The position numbers were made by a program, and so were the translations under genes. The notes beneath the pieces are model-generated. The model searched no databases. It was given only the letters and a program-made list of their open reading frames with translations, and was not told the DNA's origin. From Fulvivirga lutea (GTDB lineage Bacteria; Bacteroidota; Bacteroidia; Cytophagales; Cyclobacteriaceae): 64,000 bases of DNA. Location: assembly GCF_017068455.1 (NCBI RefSeq), contig NZ_CP070608.1, positions 124,001-188,000 of the forward strand, written 5' to 3'. Positions 1-8,072 of this stretch are shown in pieces; within the stretch, counting starts at the first letter, position 1; each line of letters starts with the position of its first letter.

Positions 1-156
1 CTTTCCTTTGTCTTCCGGTTTAATTAATGCACTACCTGCATGATGTGCATAGGGCAATGTAGACGGTGTGGTTGTAATCTTATCTCTAAGTCGTTCCAAC
101 TCTTCGTCAGACATAACTACTACACTTCCTATTTTCTTTTCTTCTTTATCTGCCAT
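1..156 (-). CDS. N-terminal part of a conserved hypothetical protein (possibly DUF2452), cut by window edge
   Basis: The reverse strand from 156 opens with ATG and stays open for 52 codons to the left edge, so only the N-terminus is present. It is hydrophilic and begins MADKEEKKIGSVVVMSDEEL, then TLPYAHHAGSALIKPEDKGK. There is no signal peptide or membrane segment in this part. The PYAHHAGSALIKP stretch reminds me of the DUF2452 family, a recollection rather than a search result. It is divergent from the TonB receptor at 288. A good -7 box lies upstream at 199-206. Confidence 0.7.
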   Translation of the reverse strand, partial: MADKEEKKIGSVVVMSDEELERLRDKITTTPSTLPYAHHAGSALIKPEDKGK

Positions 157-198
157 CTGTTTATCAACAAATTTTCACCAGCTATGTTACCTGTAATA

Positions 199-206
199 CA
201 AAGGTA
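199..206 (-). promoter_or_regulatory. -7 box for the gene at 1-156
   Basis: TACCTTTG on the minus strand matches the Bacteroidota TAnnTTTG element exactly. It would give a leader of about 38 nt before the ATG at 156. No clear TTTG is seen 19-20 bp further upstream. Confidence 0.45.
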
Positions 207-287
207 TGCTGGAATTTAATAAATAAAGAATTCGTTTAAACATCACCTAATTTTGAACGGTTAAACCCATTACAAACCAAAATAAGT

Positions 288-2588
288 TTGATAAACCTGT
301 TAAAATATAGCACTACGTTTCTACTCATTGTAATGTGCAGCCAGCAAATAGTTGCACAAGTTGAAGTGAGAGGTCAGGTAGTTGATGCTGAAACAAAGGA
401 AGCTTTGGCCTTTGCTAACATTCAGGTATTGAACACAAAATCTGTAGCTACTTCTGATAGTCTTGGCAGGTTCACAATTCGTGTATCCCATCCTACAGAT
501 TCATTATCAGTATCATTTATTGGATACCAGACCAGTCAATTGACTGCCGCTGAAGTATTGAATAGTTATTTAATTAAGCTTACCGCAGCAACTACAACTT
601 TAAGAGAGGTGGAAGTATTGGGTGAAAAATCTACAGTTATTCAACAGTTTGAAAGTATAAGGCCCGGAAAGCAAGTGCTCAAAAAAGAAACAGTGATGGA
701 GCTACCCGCACTTGCTGGTGAGCCTGATTTTATAAAAGCACTTACATTATTACCGGGTACTACAAAAGGTGTAGAAGGCTCAACCGACTTTTTTGTTAGA
801 GGTGGAGATGCTGATCAAAACTTGGTATTGATGGATGGAGCTACTGTTTACAATACAGGTCACTTATTTGGTTTTTTATCAGTATTCAACCCATCTGCAA
901 TTGGAGAAGTGAATATGCTTACTGGTGGCTTCCCATCAGAATATGGTGGAAGGCTTTCATCTATTATTGATATTAGAACCAAACGGTTAGATGCTGACAG
1001 AACCGTTATTGAAGGTGGTATAGGATTAATTTCATCAAGGGTTGCTATAGAACATCCAATTATTAAGGATAAGTTGGCTATTCAAGTGGCCGGTAGAAGA
1101 ACCTATGCAGATCAGGTAGTTAAACTCGCTAACATTAGCTTACCCTACTATTTTTATGATGCCAATGTTAACCTAGATTGGACTATTAACAAAAATCAGC
1201 GTCTAAACTATAGCTTCTATATTGGCGATGATGTGTTGAATTTCATCAGAAACCGTGATGAAAATGTTTCAGGAGATGAAGCTGGTACATCTTTCACCAT
1301 CGGAAACATCATCCAGACACTTAGCTATCAATATGAAGCCAGCAACTTAAAAAGCACAACAGATTTTCACTTTACGCGATTCGATTACCGTATCAATAGC
1401 TTCTTTCAAGATAACTTCATTAATGTGATCACCGACATACAGGATATTGGCGTACAGCAAAAATTTGAATGGGAAAGTACAGATAATCGCAAGTTTAATA
1501 TTGGGTTCTCTACAATTTATAGAACTGTTGATCCCAACCTCATTAATTCAGGCGGAGAAATCTCTGAGCTTGTACCTGAAAGCGAAGGCACGGAAAGAAA
1601 TGTGACTGAATCAGCTGTTTTTGGAGAGTGGGAGTTTAAGAAAAACCAGCTGCAGGGAATTATTGGTTTAAGAGCCTCCGCAGCATTTCTGGAAAACACA
1701 ACCTATATAAGGCCTGAGCCTCGAATGGCATTGAGATATGGATTAAATGACCATTGGGCAGTAAAAACAAGCTATACACGTATGAGTCAATACATTCACC
1801 GCGTATCCAGCTCATCATTTGCATTGCCTACTGATGTTTGGTATCCCGTAAATAATCGAGTAAAACCTCAGTCGGCAGATCAGTTTACACTTGGAGTAAT
1901 AAAGGCTATTCCAGAGAGAAGCTCCACCCTTTCACTGGAAGGCTATTATAAACTCATGCAAAATCTCGTTGAGTTTAATGAAGGTACTAACCTCATACTT
2001 AATAACGATTTTGAAGAGGCCATTATTCAAGGGGATGGCGAGTCTTATGGCTTAGAGTTGTTAGCACGAAAAGAGGCTGGCCGATTTAAAGGTTGGCTGT
2101 CTTATACACTTTCATGGACAACAAGACAGTTTGAAGAATTAAATAGAGGCGAAAAATTTAATGCCAGATACGACAGAAGGCACAATGCTTCTATAGTGGG
2201 AAACTATCAACTAAATAAGCGTTGGAGTGTATCGGCTGTTTGGGAGTTTATTTCTGGCGCCAGATTTACTCCTATAATAGGTTATTATGGTATCCCAAAT
2301 TCAGCAGCAACGGGAGTTGATTTAATTCCACAGTTCCCGGACAGAAATTCAGTGAAACTGGCCGATTCTCATCGGTTGGATATTAGCCTTATTTTTAAAA
2401 ACAGAATTAAACCGAATCAACGTTGGCGAGGCGAATGGCAATTTAGTTTGTACAACGTATACAATAGAGCAACACCTATTGCCATTGATATTGAATACAA
2501 TGAAGCCGCAAACACCTACAGCTACGAACAACCGGGGTTATTGGGCCTTTTGCCATCCATATCCTATAACTTCACTTTTTATAAATGA
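288..2588 (+). CDS. TonB-dependent receptor with carboxypeptidase-like N-terminal domain
   Basis: A 766-residue outer-membrane active transporter, probably importing a substrate too large for porins using TonB energy. Residues 1-24 form a signal peptide ending IVAQ. A carboxypeptidase regulatory-like beta domain follows (about 25-110), then the plug (about 130-230, with FFVRGGDADQNLVLMDGATV and GGFPSEYGGRLSS), then the 22-strand barrel. The start is a TTG. The next ATG (330) would remove the signal peptide, so I keep TTG although it sits inside a TAAGTTTG sequence that resembles a -7 box. The gene overlaps the DUF4249 gene by 4 nt, the usual partnership for this receptor type. The substrate cannot be read from the sequence. 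Confidence 0.9.
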   Translation: MINLLKYSTTFLLIVMCSQQIVAQVEVRGQVVDAETKEALAFANIQVLNTKSVATSDSLGRFTIRVSHPTDSLSVSFIGYQTSQLTAAEVLNSYLIKLTAATTTLREVEVLGEKSTVIQQFESIRPGKQVLKKETVMELPALAGEPDFIKALTLLPGTTKGVEGSTDFFVRGGDADQNLVLMDGATVYNTGHLFGFLSVFNPSAIGEVNMLTGGFPSEYGGRLSSIIDIRTKRLDADRTVIEGGIGLISSRVAIEHPIIKDKLAIQVAGRRTYADQVVKLANISLPYYFYDANVNLDWTINKNQRLNYSFYIGDDVLNFIRNRDENVSGDEAGTSFTIGNIIQTLSYQYEASNLKSTTDFHFTRFDYRINSFFQDNFINVITDIQDIGVQQKFEWESTDNRKFNIGFSTIYRTVDPNLINSGGEISELVPESEGTERNVTESAVFGEWEFKKNQLQGIIGLRASAAFLENTTYIRPEPRMALRYGLNDHWAVKTSYTRMSQYIHRVSSSSFALPTDVWYPVNNRVKPQSADQFTLGVIKAIPERSSTLSLEGYYKLMQNLVEFNEGTNLILNNDFEEAIIQGDGESYGLELLARKEAGRFKGWLSYTLSWTTRQFEELNRGEKFNARYDRRHNASIVGNYQLNKRWSVSAVWEFISGARFTPIIGYYGIPNSAATGVDLIPQFPDRNSVKLADSHRLDISLIFKNRIKPNQRWRGEWQFSLYNVYNRATPIAIDIEYNEAANTYSYEQPGLLGLLPSISYNFTFYK

Positions 2589-3430
2589 GCAAGGTAATTA
2601 CATATCGAATAATCACATTTCTTTTTATCGCATTTAGCATTTCAGGTTGCCTGCCAGATCCTTTACCTGTGAATGATGTACCTGTAGCACAGAAAACTGT
2701 TGTAGTTGGTTCGCAAAACTTACCAGACCAATTTTTAGTGGTATCACTCACAGAAAACTTTGGCGCCTTAGACGCAGGGCCTGATTCCGATTTGGAAGAA
2801 ATACTAAATGATGTGCTAATTACAGGTATCGATGTAAATGTTGAGGTTAATAATGAAGAGTACCCTCTTAACAACAATGGTTTTGGTTTATACATTGGAA
2901 ATGATGTTCCTGAAATAACTGGAGCCACTTATACCCTCAATTTTATAAGTCCTTTTAACCAATTACCGGTAACGGCCTCTACTCAACTTCCTGAATTTAT
3001 TGGGTTTGACAGCCTGAATGTTTATGTGAATGAGACACCTTTCGATACTCTAATAAGTGTTGATATGAGAATACAAGACCCACCTCAGAAAAACTGGTAT
3101 ATGATCAATGTTCAAACCTTTAATGAAGATTTTGATATACAGGAAAGGCCGTATGTAGAATTATTGGAAGACTCTGAATTTAATGGGACAACTTACAATC
3201 ATCAATTTGTTACGCCTTTTCAAGACTATGTTACCGGAGATACTGTGTTAGTTTCTATGGCCAACATCACGGAAGAGTATTATAATTTTCTCGAGATTAG
3301 AAAAGACAACAGATTTTCTCTATTAGATGGTTTAGGTGAGCCTGTGAATTACCCTTCGAATGTAGAGAATGGCATAGGATTTTTTCATGTCCATCAATCA
3401 GACATACGGCTTTTTATTTTAGTAGAGTAA
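2585..3430 (+). CDS. DUF4249 family outer-membrane lipoprotein
   Basis: 281 residues with a lipoprotein signal (SISGC, lipidated Cys 22) and then a beta-rich periplasmic or surface domain. The match to DUF4249 is from the N-terminal pattern and from its position. Genes of this family commonly follow a TonB receptor of the type at 288, and here the two overlap in an ATGA. It is therefore likely a partner lipoprotein of the receptor, perhaps in substrate capture; that role is inferred. Its stop codon abuts the stop of the convergent DUF2214 gene with no spacer. Confidence 0.82.
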   Translation: MSKVITYRIITFLFIAFSISGCLPDPLPVNDVPVAQKTVVVGSQNLPDQFLVVSLTENFGALDAGPDSDLEEILNDVLITGIDVNVEVNNEEYPLNNNGFGLYIGNDVPEITGATYTLNFISPFNQLPVTASTQLPEFIGFDSLNVYVNETPFDTLISVDMRIQDPPQKNWYMINVQTFNEDFDIQERPYVELLEDSEFNGTTYNHQFVTPFQDYVTGDTVLVSMANITEEYYNFLEIRKDNRFSLLDGLGEPVNYPSNVENGIGFFHVHQSDIRLFILVE

Positions 3431-3868
3431 TTACAATCCTACCCCTTGCGCCATTAAAGCTGCCAATAATGGAATGATAACTAGCAGTGTAAGTTCCACA
3501 CGAATAATAAACCGTAATCTTCTTGGTACGATTACAGGCTCGTCTGAATGACCCTTTCGCTCTTTAAAAAAGAACATTGTAGGCCAAATGGACAATGTAC
3601 CAACTACTAAGAATAGTATTACTTTGGTCCAAAAAATGGGGTTGTTTGAGTAATATTCTGCCGGTTTTCCAATACCGAACCACAGATACAAACCAGCTCC
3701 AACCACTATGAGTGCAAACAGACCATAAATTCCATCTATTTTAAATACTCTTCTCAATTCAGCGCGGGTCATATTCTCATGTACAAGCCTCGATTCAGCA
3801 AATACCATGGCAAAAACAACCATAAAACTGATAAAGTGTATGTATCTGACAATTATTAGTTCGTTCAT
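3431..3868 (-). CDS. DUF2214 family inner-membrane protein
   Basis: 145 residues with four hydrophobic segments (about 7-27, 48-68, 84-104, 124-144) separated by short charged loops, including an RRLRF loop before the last helix. It resembles the DUF2214 family of small four-helix membrane proteins, whose function is unknown. It lies 17 nt downstream of the minus-strand gene at 3886 and is probably co-transcribed with it. Confidence 0.7.
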   Translation of the reverse strand: MNELIIVRYIHFISFMVVFAMVFAESRLVHENMTRAELRRVFKIDGIYGLFALIVVGAGLYLWFGIGKPAEYYSNNPIFWTKVILFLVVGTLSIWPTMFFFKERKGHSDEPVIVPRRLRFIIRVELTLLVIIPLLAALMAQGVGL

Positions 3869-3885
3869 TGTGCTTAGCAGTGTTA

Positions 3886-4539
3886 TTAAGGTTGTGGTTG
3901 ATATTCTAAAGCTCTCAAATGTTCCATAAAAAAGGAATGACCCTGATGCTTATCACTTTTCACTGGTTTTATTAGCACTTCCTGGGTTTCTGTATTCACA
4001 CGTATTAAAGTCCATGTGGTGTTTGCCAATTTATTCAGTTGATCATATTGATAGTCCTTTATTTCATCTGATTTTATACTTTCTTTTCTAATAGGTAAAA
4101 AAGTAGCCGTGGCAAAAGATGAACAATTGGAAGGTGAAACCTGCAACAACTCAATTACATCTTTATTGGCCAATTGGATTTGAACGGTGGATTTAAACTT
4201 CTCAAGGCAGCCAATATAACTGGTAAATCCTAAATTGAAGGCATAAACACTATCTACACAGCTCGTATTACCAAAAAAATTACCTCGATCAAACTCCCCA
4301 ATGTTCATCCAGGTTTTTGTAACTGATGATTTCTTACCCGTAAACGGATCAACCTTAGTTGTCCTAATTTCTACATCAGATTCGTTACTAGCTTTATGGC
4401 TTTGTGTTAATGACCAAGTACCATCCTGATAGAGAATAACAGTATCTCCCTTATCTGTTACCGCCATATTTTGTGCATTCAGGCTAACTGCGGTTAAAAT
4501 GAATACTGATGTGATAAAATATTGAATTTGAGCTATCAT
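3886..4539 (-). CDS. Secreted protein of unknown function
   Basis: 217 residues with a cleavable signal peptide ending near SLNAQ (about residue 22). The mature start, AVTDKGDTVILYQDGTWSL, is a short motif often seen near the N-terminus of secreted Bacteroidota proteins. The rest shows no enzyme motif. Two cysteines (in TSCVDS and GCLEK) and a third in PSNCSS could form disulfides. It is divergent from the caspase-like gene and upstream of the DUF2214 gene. Function not recognised. Confidence 0.7.
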   Translation of the reverse strand: MIAQIQYFITSVFILTAVSLNAQNMAVTDKGDTVILYQDGTWSLTQSHKASNESDVEIRTTKVDPFTGKKSSVTKTWMNIGEFDRGNFFGNTSCVDSVYAFNLGFTSYIGCLEKFKSTVQIQLANKDVIELLQVSPSNCSSFATATFLPIRKESIKSDEIKDYQYDQLNKLANTTWTLIRVNTETQEVLIKPVKSDKHQGHSFFMEHLRALEYQPQP

Positions 4540-4613
4540 ATTGTTAAATTAACATTTAATATTTGGTAATTAAAATATACCGAAATCAACAATTTAAAGA
4601 AAGGCATATTACG

Positions 4614-5912
4614 ATGAGAAGTTTTTTATCGGCTAGTTTATTAATTCTAATTTCAACGCTTTCCTACTCGCAAGACAGACGGATAGCACTTGTCATCGGT
4701 AACTCTGATTATGAGCAAAGTGGTGTATTAAAAAACCCGGTAAATGATGCGAATTTAATGGCGCAAACACTGGAGGAATTGGATTTCACTGTAATTAAGA
4801 AACTAAATGCCACTAAATTCGACATGGAGAGTGTGATTTATGATTTTAGCCGTAAACTAAGTGAATATACAGTAGCACTATTTTATTATGCAGGACATGG
4901 CATACAGGTGGAAGGAACTAATTACCTGTTACCAATTGACGCTAAACTTAACGACAAAGTGGCTGCCGAATTTGAGGCGATTGATGTTAGTAAAATTGTT
5001 TCTCAATTTGAAAGATATCCTGATAACATAAACATTGTCATATTGGATGCTTGTAGAAATAACCCTTTCAAAAGTTTTTCGAGAGGTGGAGAATCAGGCT
5101 TTAAGGCTATACCTGCACCAAGTGGTACTATAATCGCTTTTGCGACTGGCGAAGGTGCAACAGCATCTGATGGAACTGGAGGTAATGGGCTATATACCAG
5201 TGCTTTAGCTGAAGAAATGCAAAAGCCTCAACGTATTGAAGATGTATTTATCAACACCAGAGTTAAAGTGAGAGAACGAAGCGATAACCAGCAAAGCCCA
5301 CAAGAATGGTCTCAATTAACGGGAAGATTTTTCTTCAATCCTGAAGGTGCAACAGCAGCCACAAATGATTATATGAATGAGGCAGTTATTGCTAAAAATG
5401 ATAAACCAAAAACAGCTCCAACGTTAGATAGAGGTATCATAAGTTCAGGTGGTCAGCGTGCTAAAGTTCATTTATCAGATTTATTGGAATTCGGATATAG
5501 CGTGGATGAAGTACTAGAATCAGGAGTGCCAAGCAGATATATGCACGGCATTAATTTTCAGGGTGGTATAATTGTAGATATTGATGAAGAAAACAGAACC
5601 GGCCTTATTGCAGCCCCATTTGATCAGGCGAGAGGTGCCAAAGTGAATTTCGAAGAGGCTAATGAAATTTGTGAGTTTTTGGAAATTGATGGGTTTGATG
5701 ACTGGAAACTCCCATCAAGAGGTCAACTTATCAAGATGTATAAAAACTTGAAAGAGAACGATTATGGTAATTTCACCCTTGACAGTTATTGGAGTGGCTC
5801 AACCAATGGTTACAATAATGCTTGGGGCTTCAGTTTTTCCAGTGGAAGTAAATACGATTTCGATAAAACCGGAAAACACTATGTAAGAGCTGTAAGAGTA
5901 TTTACCTACTAA
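4614..5912 (+). CDS. Secreted caspase-family (C14) protein fused to a DUF1566 domain
   Basis: 432 residues from ATG 4614; an upstream TTG at 4563 would only add a charged stretch before the signal peptide. Residues 1-20 are a signal peptide (TLSYSQ). The caspase-like fold runs from about 23 to 245, beginning RRIALVIGNSDY. Its catalytic dyad is visible: His 95 in YYAGHG and Cys 147 in LDACRNNP. After a linker, residues about 310-432 look like DUF1566 (GGIIVDIDEENRTGLIAAP, WKLPSRGQL, YWSGSTNG, VRAVRVF). This suggests an exported cysteine peptidase with a C-terminal recognition or carbohydrate-binding-type module. Substrate unknown. Convergent with 5916. Confidence 0.85.
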   Translation: MRSFLSASLLILISTLSYSQDRRIALVIGNSDYEQSGVLKNPVNDANLMAQTLEELDFTVIKKLNATKFDMESVIYDFSRKLSEYTVALFYYAGHGIQVEGTNYLLPIDAKLNDKVAAEFEAIDVSKIVSQFERYPDNINIVILDACRNNPFKSFSRGGESGFKAIPAPSGTIIAFATGEGATASDGTGGNGLYTSALAEEMQKPQRIEDVFINTRVKVRERSDNQQSPQEWSQLTGRFFFNPEGATAATNDYMNEAVIAKNDKPKTAPTLDRGIISSGGQRAKVHLSDLLEFGYSVDEVLESGVPSRYMHGINFQGGIIVDIDEENRTGLIAAPFDQARGAKVNFEEANEICEFLEIDGFDDWKLPSRGQLIKMYKNLKENDYGNFTLDSYWSGSTNGYNNAWGFSFSSGSKYDFDKTGKHYVRAVRVFTY

Positions 5913-5915
5913 TTT

Positions 5916-6740
5916 CTATTGATTGATCTTCTTTAAATTGAAATTATAGCTGTCTTCTTCAACACCTGGTTGATCTACAACGGCAACTATTTGGATAGCT
6001 CCAAGAGCTGTATTGCCTCTGCCTACCATATATACATCACCGGATTGTACACCCGATATTCTGGTAAGTTTAAGTCCGGATTCATACGCACTTTTAATCG
6101 TTAAAGAGTTTGCGGAAGCATAATTAAATCCATTAAATTCCACGAAGTTAAGCCCAGTAAAACTTTCCCAACTTCTGGAAAGCGTTTCACCATTCACCAA
6201 TTCGTCACTTGTATCATAGATATCTACAGAAAATGTTAGTGTGTCTTGCAAATAACCAGGAGCAACAGCATCCAAAGAGAACGCATTCGGTTGGCTTGAA
6301 GCTAAAGAATGGATAACATGCCCTGAGGTTTCCGTTACCAGAGAAGCACCTTTATTAATTAGCAACCTTCTTGCTATCTCAATTTGATTCTGCGCACTAT
6401 TTGTAAAAGTGAATTTTAGAATTGATTCGGTAGAATCAGGATATTGAGGTATGATATAATCTAACACATAATTAATAGAAGGCTGTGCAAAAGTAGAATC
6501 AAAGTGTTGGACAACACCGAAAACTAAGTCTCTCGACTCCACTTTCATATTTAATGTAGTACCAACATTGGTAGACGCACTTACATTTAATAGGATGCGC
6601 TCGTTTGCGTTAGCTTCAATGGTAGTTTCATTAGGGTCGACAAACACTATTATCGGTGATTCTGCATCAGAATCTTCACACCCACTTATTCCAATAACTA
6701 ACATTGGAATTGCTAAAATCAATAAAATAAGGTTTTTCAC
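5916..6740 (-). CDS. Lipoprotein of unknown function
   Basis: I place the start at GTG 6740, giving 274 residues and a typical lipoprotein signal (VKNLILLILAIPMLVIGISG then Cys). An ATG further up (6803) would require translation through a perfect hairpin at 6764-6789. The mature part is beta-rich and Thr/Ser/Asn-rich, with no catalytic motif. It is the last gene of the minus-strand run that starts at 9461, and the hairpin lies just ahead of it. Function not recognised. Confidence 0.7.
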   Translation of the reverse strand: MKNLILLILAIPMLVIGISGCEDSDAESPIIVFVDPNETTIEANANERILLNVSASTNVGTTLNMKVESRDLVFGVVQHFDSTFAQPSINYVLDYIIPQYPDSTESILKFTFTNSAQNQIEIARRLLINKGASLVTETSGHVIHSLASSQPNAFSLDAVAPGYLQDTLTFSVDIYDTSDELVNGETLSRSWESFTGLNFVEFNGFNYASANSLTIKSAYESGLKLTRISGVQSGDVYMVGRGNTALGAIQIVAVVDQPGVEEDSYNFNLKKINQ

Positions 6741-6763
6741 AGTTGTATTAGTAGAAATATAAA

Positions 6764-6789
6764 TGCCAGACGTAAAGTTACGTCTGGCA
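6764..6789. terminator. Perfect 12-bp inverted repeat; probable terminator or attenuator
   Basis: TGCCAGACGTAA and its exact reverse complement are separated by AG. Read on the minus strand it follows the stop of the gene at 6813 by about 24 nt and is followed by TTTATATTTCT, as in an intrinsic terminator. It ends only 23 nt before the GTG start of the next gene. Confidence 0.65.
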
Positions 6790-6812
6790 CTTAGCATTAT
6801 CAAATATAAAAT

Positions 6813-7262
6813 TTAGTTACTCTCAACCTTGTATTTAAAGGCTTGTATTTCAACAGTTCTTAGAGTTCTGCTTCCCAAGAAAAGTTTATGAGTATTTTCA
6901 TAGTCGCTAGAGATAATGTAGTAAGTAGCATCAGGATACTCATCTACTACTTTATAAGCAGCTTTCTGCATCTCTGGTTGCAACTTAATATCTTCCGGAC
7001 CAGTGAATTTTAGTCTTCGTACATCTCTGTAGTTGTAGACTCTATTATTCACAGAATCTATTCTTTTAACAAGGCCAAATAAATATTCACGCTTGCTAAT
7101 TGATATTTCTGTTTTTCCCAAATAGTCAAAATCACTCAACTGCACATCCAATCTAACAAAATCCGGTGTTAAGGATGTTGTCCTTCTTTCGCTAAACGTA
7201 TAATAGTTGCTGCAAGAAGATAGTGTAGCTAGTGTAATTAATACTAATATTAATCTTTTCAT
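6813..7262 (-). CDS. Small lipoprotein of unknown function
   Basis: 149 residues with a lipoprotein signal (LATLSSC, Cys 17). The mature region has a repeated beta-strand character (VRLDVQLSDFDYLGKTEISI) and a C-terminal YKVVDEYPDATYYIISSDYE segment. This pattern resembles secreted DUF6567-type proteins seen in Bacteroidota, but I would not assign it. It sits 10 nt downstream of the barrel gene at 7273, in the same operon. Confidence 0.68.
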   Translation of the reverse strand: MKRLILVLITLATLSSCSNYYTFSERRTTSLTPDFVRLDVQLSDFDYLGKTEISISKREYLFGLVKRIDSVNNRVYNYRDVRRLKFTGPEDIKLQPEMQKAAYKVVDEYPDATYYIISSDYENTHKLFLGSRTLRTVEIQAFKYKVESN

Positions 7263-7272
7263 ACAATTCTAT

Positions 7273-8055
7273 TTATCTTCTGAAGTAATAAGAAAGCATA
7301 AATCTTAGATCTGCTCCCAATTCAAACTCTTTGTATTCAAGCGACTGATATCTTAATTCTGCGTCATCAGATAAGGTATAGAACGTTTGATCCGTTACCA
7401 CACCACCTACAGATGATTTAGAGTTAACCTCATATTGCAAATTGCTATGCTTTAATCCTCTTATAGAAGCTTCAACAGCTAGTGCTAAAGGTAAATCTGC
7501 AATAAAAGCCTGAACACCAAAATTGATATTAAAACCCCAAACGAAAGTGCTTTTTGTGTATTGATCTGCGATAAAATCTCCCGTTAAAGTAGTTTTCTCG
7601 GTAGTAAGCACTTCATTTTTCTCTGTACCAATGATAATACCTGCACCAGCGTAAGTATCTAACAAGTTAGTACTTGAGAAGTGGTACTGAGCACTCGGCA
7701 TAAATCTGTAAAAAGATTCCTTATCAATATTATCTTCCTGACCTAAGGTATTTACTAAGTCACCCTGAATTTTCTTGGTCTTTTCGTAAATCTGAGTGTT
7801 TAATCTCAACTCTAATTGATCTGTTAGATAATATTTAAAACTCATTAAAGGATATCCTCTTGTATCTAAATCTGAATCGCTGAACTCATCAATTTCCTGA
7901 GCACTAATTCCTAACATAAATCCGAAATCACCAGCTTCAGGTCTAGTACCTACTGCAATTCTGGATTCAACATTTTCTCTTTCTAGCAGCTGGCCAAAGG
8001 TTACTGAACTCACCAATGTTGCTGCTGTTAGCAATACTATTTTATATATTTTCAT
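7273..8055 (-). CDS. Outer-membrane beta-barrel protein
   Basis: 260 residues: signal peptide ending VTFGQ (residue 22), then alternating amphipathic strands ending in a C-terminal aromatic strand (LRFMLSYYFRR). Strand-turn patterns such as YYLTDQLELRLNTQIYEK and AGAGIIIGTEKNE are typical of small 8-10-strand barrels. There is no OmpA peptidoglycan-binding tail. The gene lies 17 nt after the Ig-like lipoprotein gene, so the barrel may anchor or export the neighbouring lipoproteins; that is inference. Confidence 0.75.
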   Translation of the reverse strand: MKIYKIVLLTAATLVSSVTFGQLLERENVESRIAVGTRPEAGDFGFMLGISAQEIDEFSDSDLDTRGYPLMSFKYYLTDQLELRLNTQIYEKTKKIQGDLVNTLGQEDNIDKESFYRFMPSAQYHFSSTNLLDTYAGAGIIIGTEKNEVLTTEKTTLTGDFIADQYTKSTFVWGFNINFGVQAFIADLPLALAVEASIRGLKHSNLQYEVNSKSSVGGVVTDQTFYTLSDDAELRYQSLEYKEFELGADLRFMLSYYFRR

Positions 8056-8072
8056 TGTTATTAAGTCTTTGA

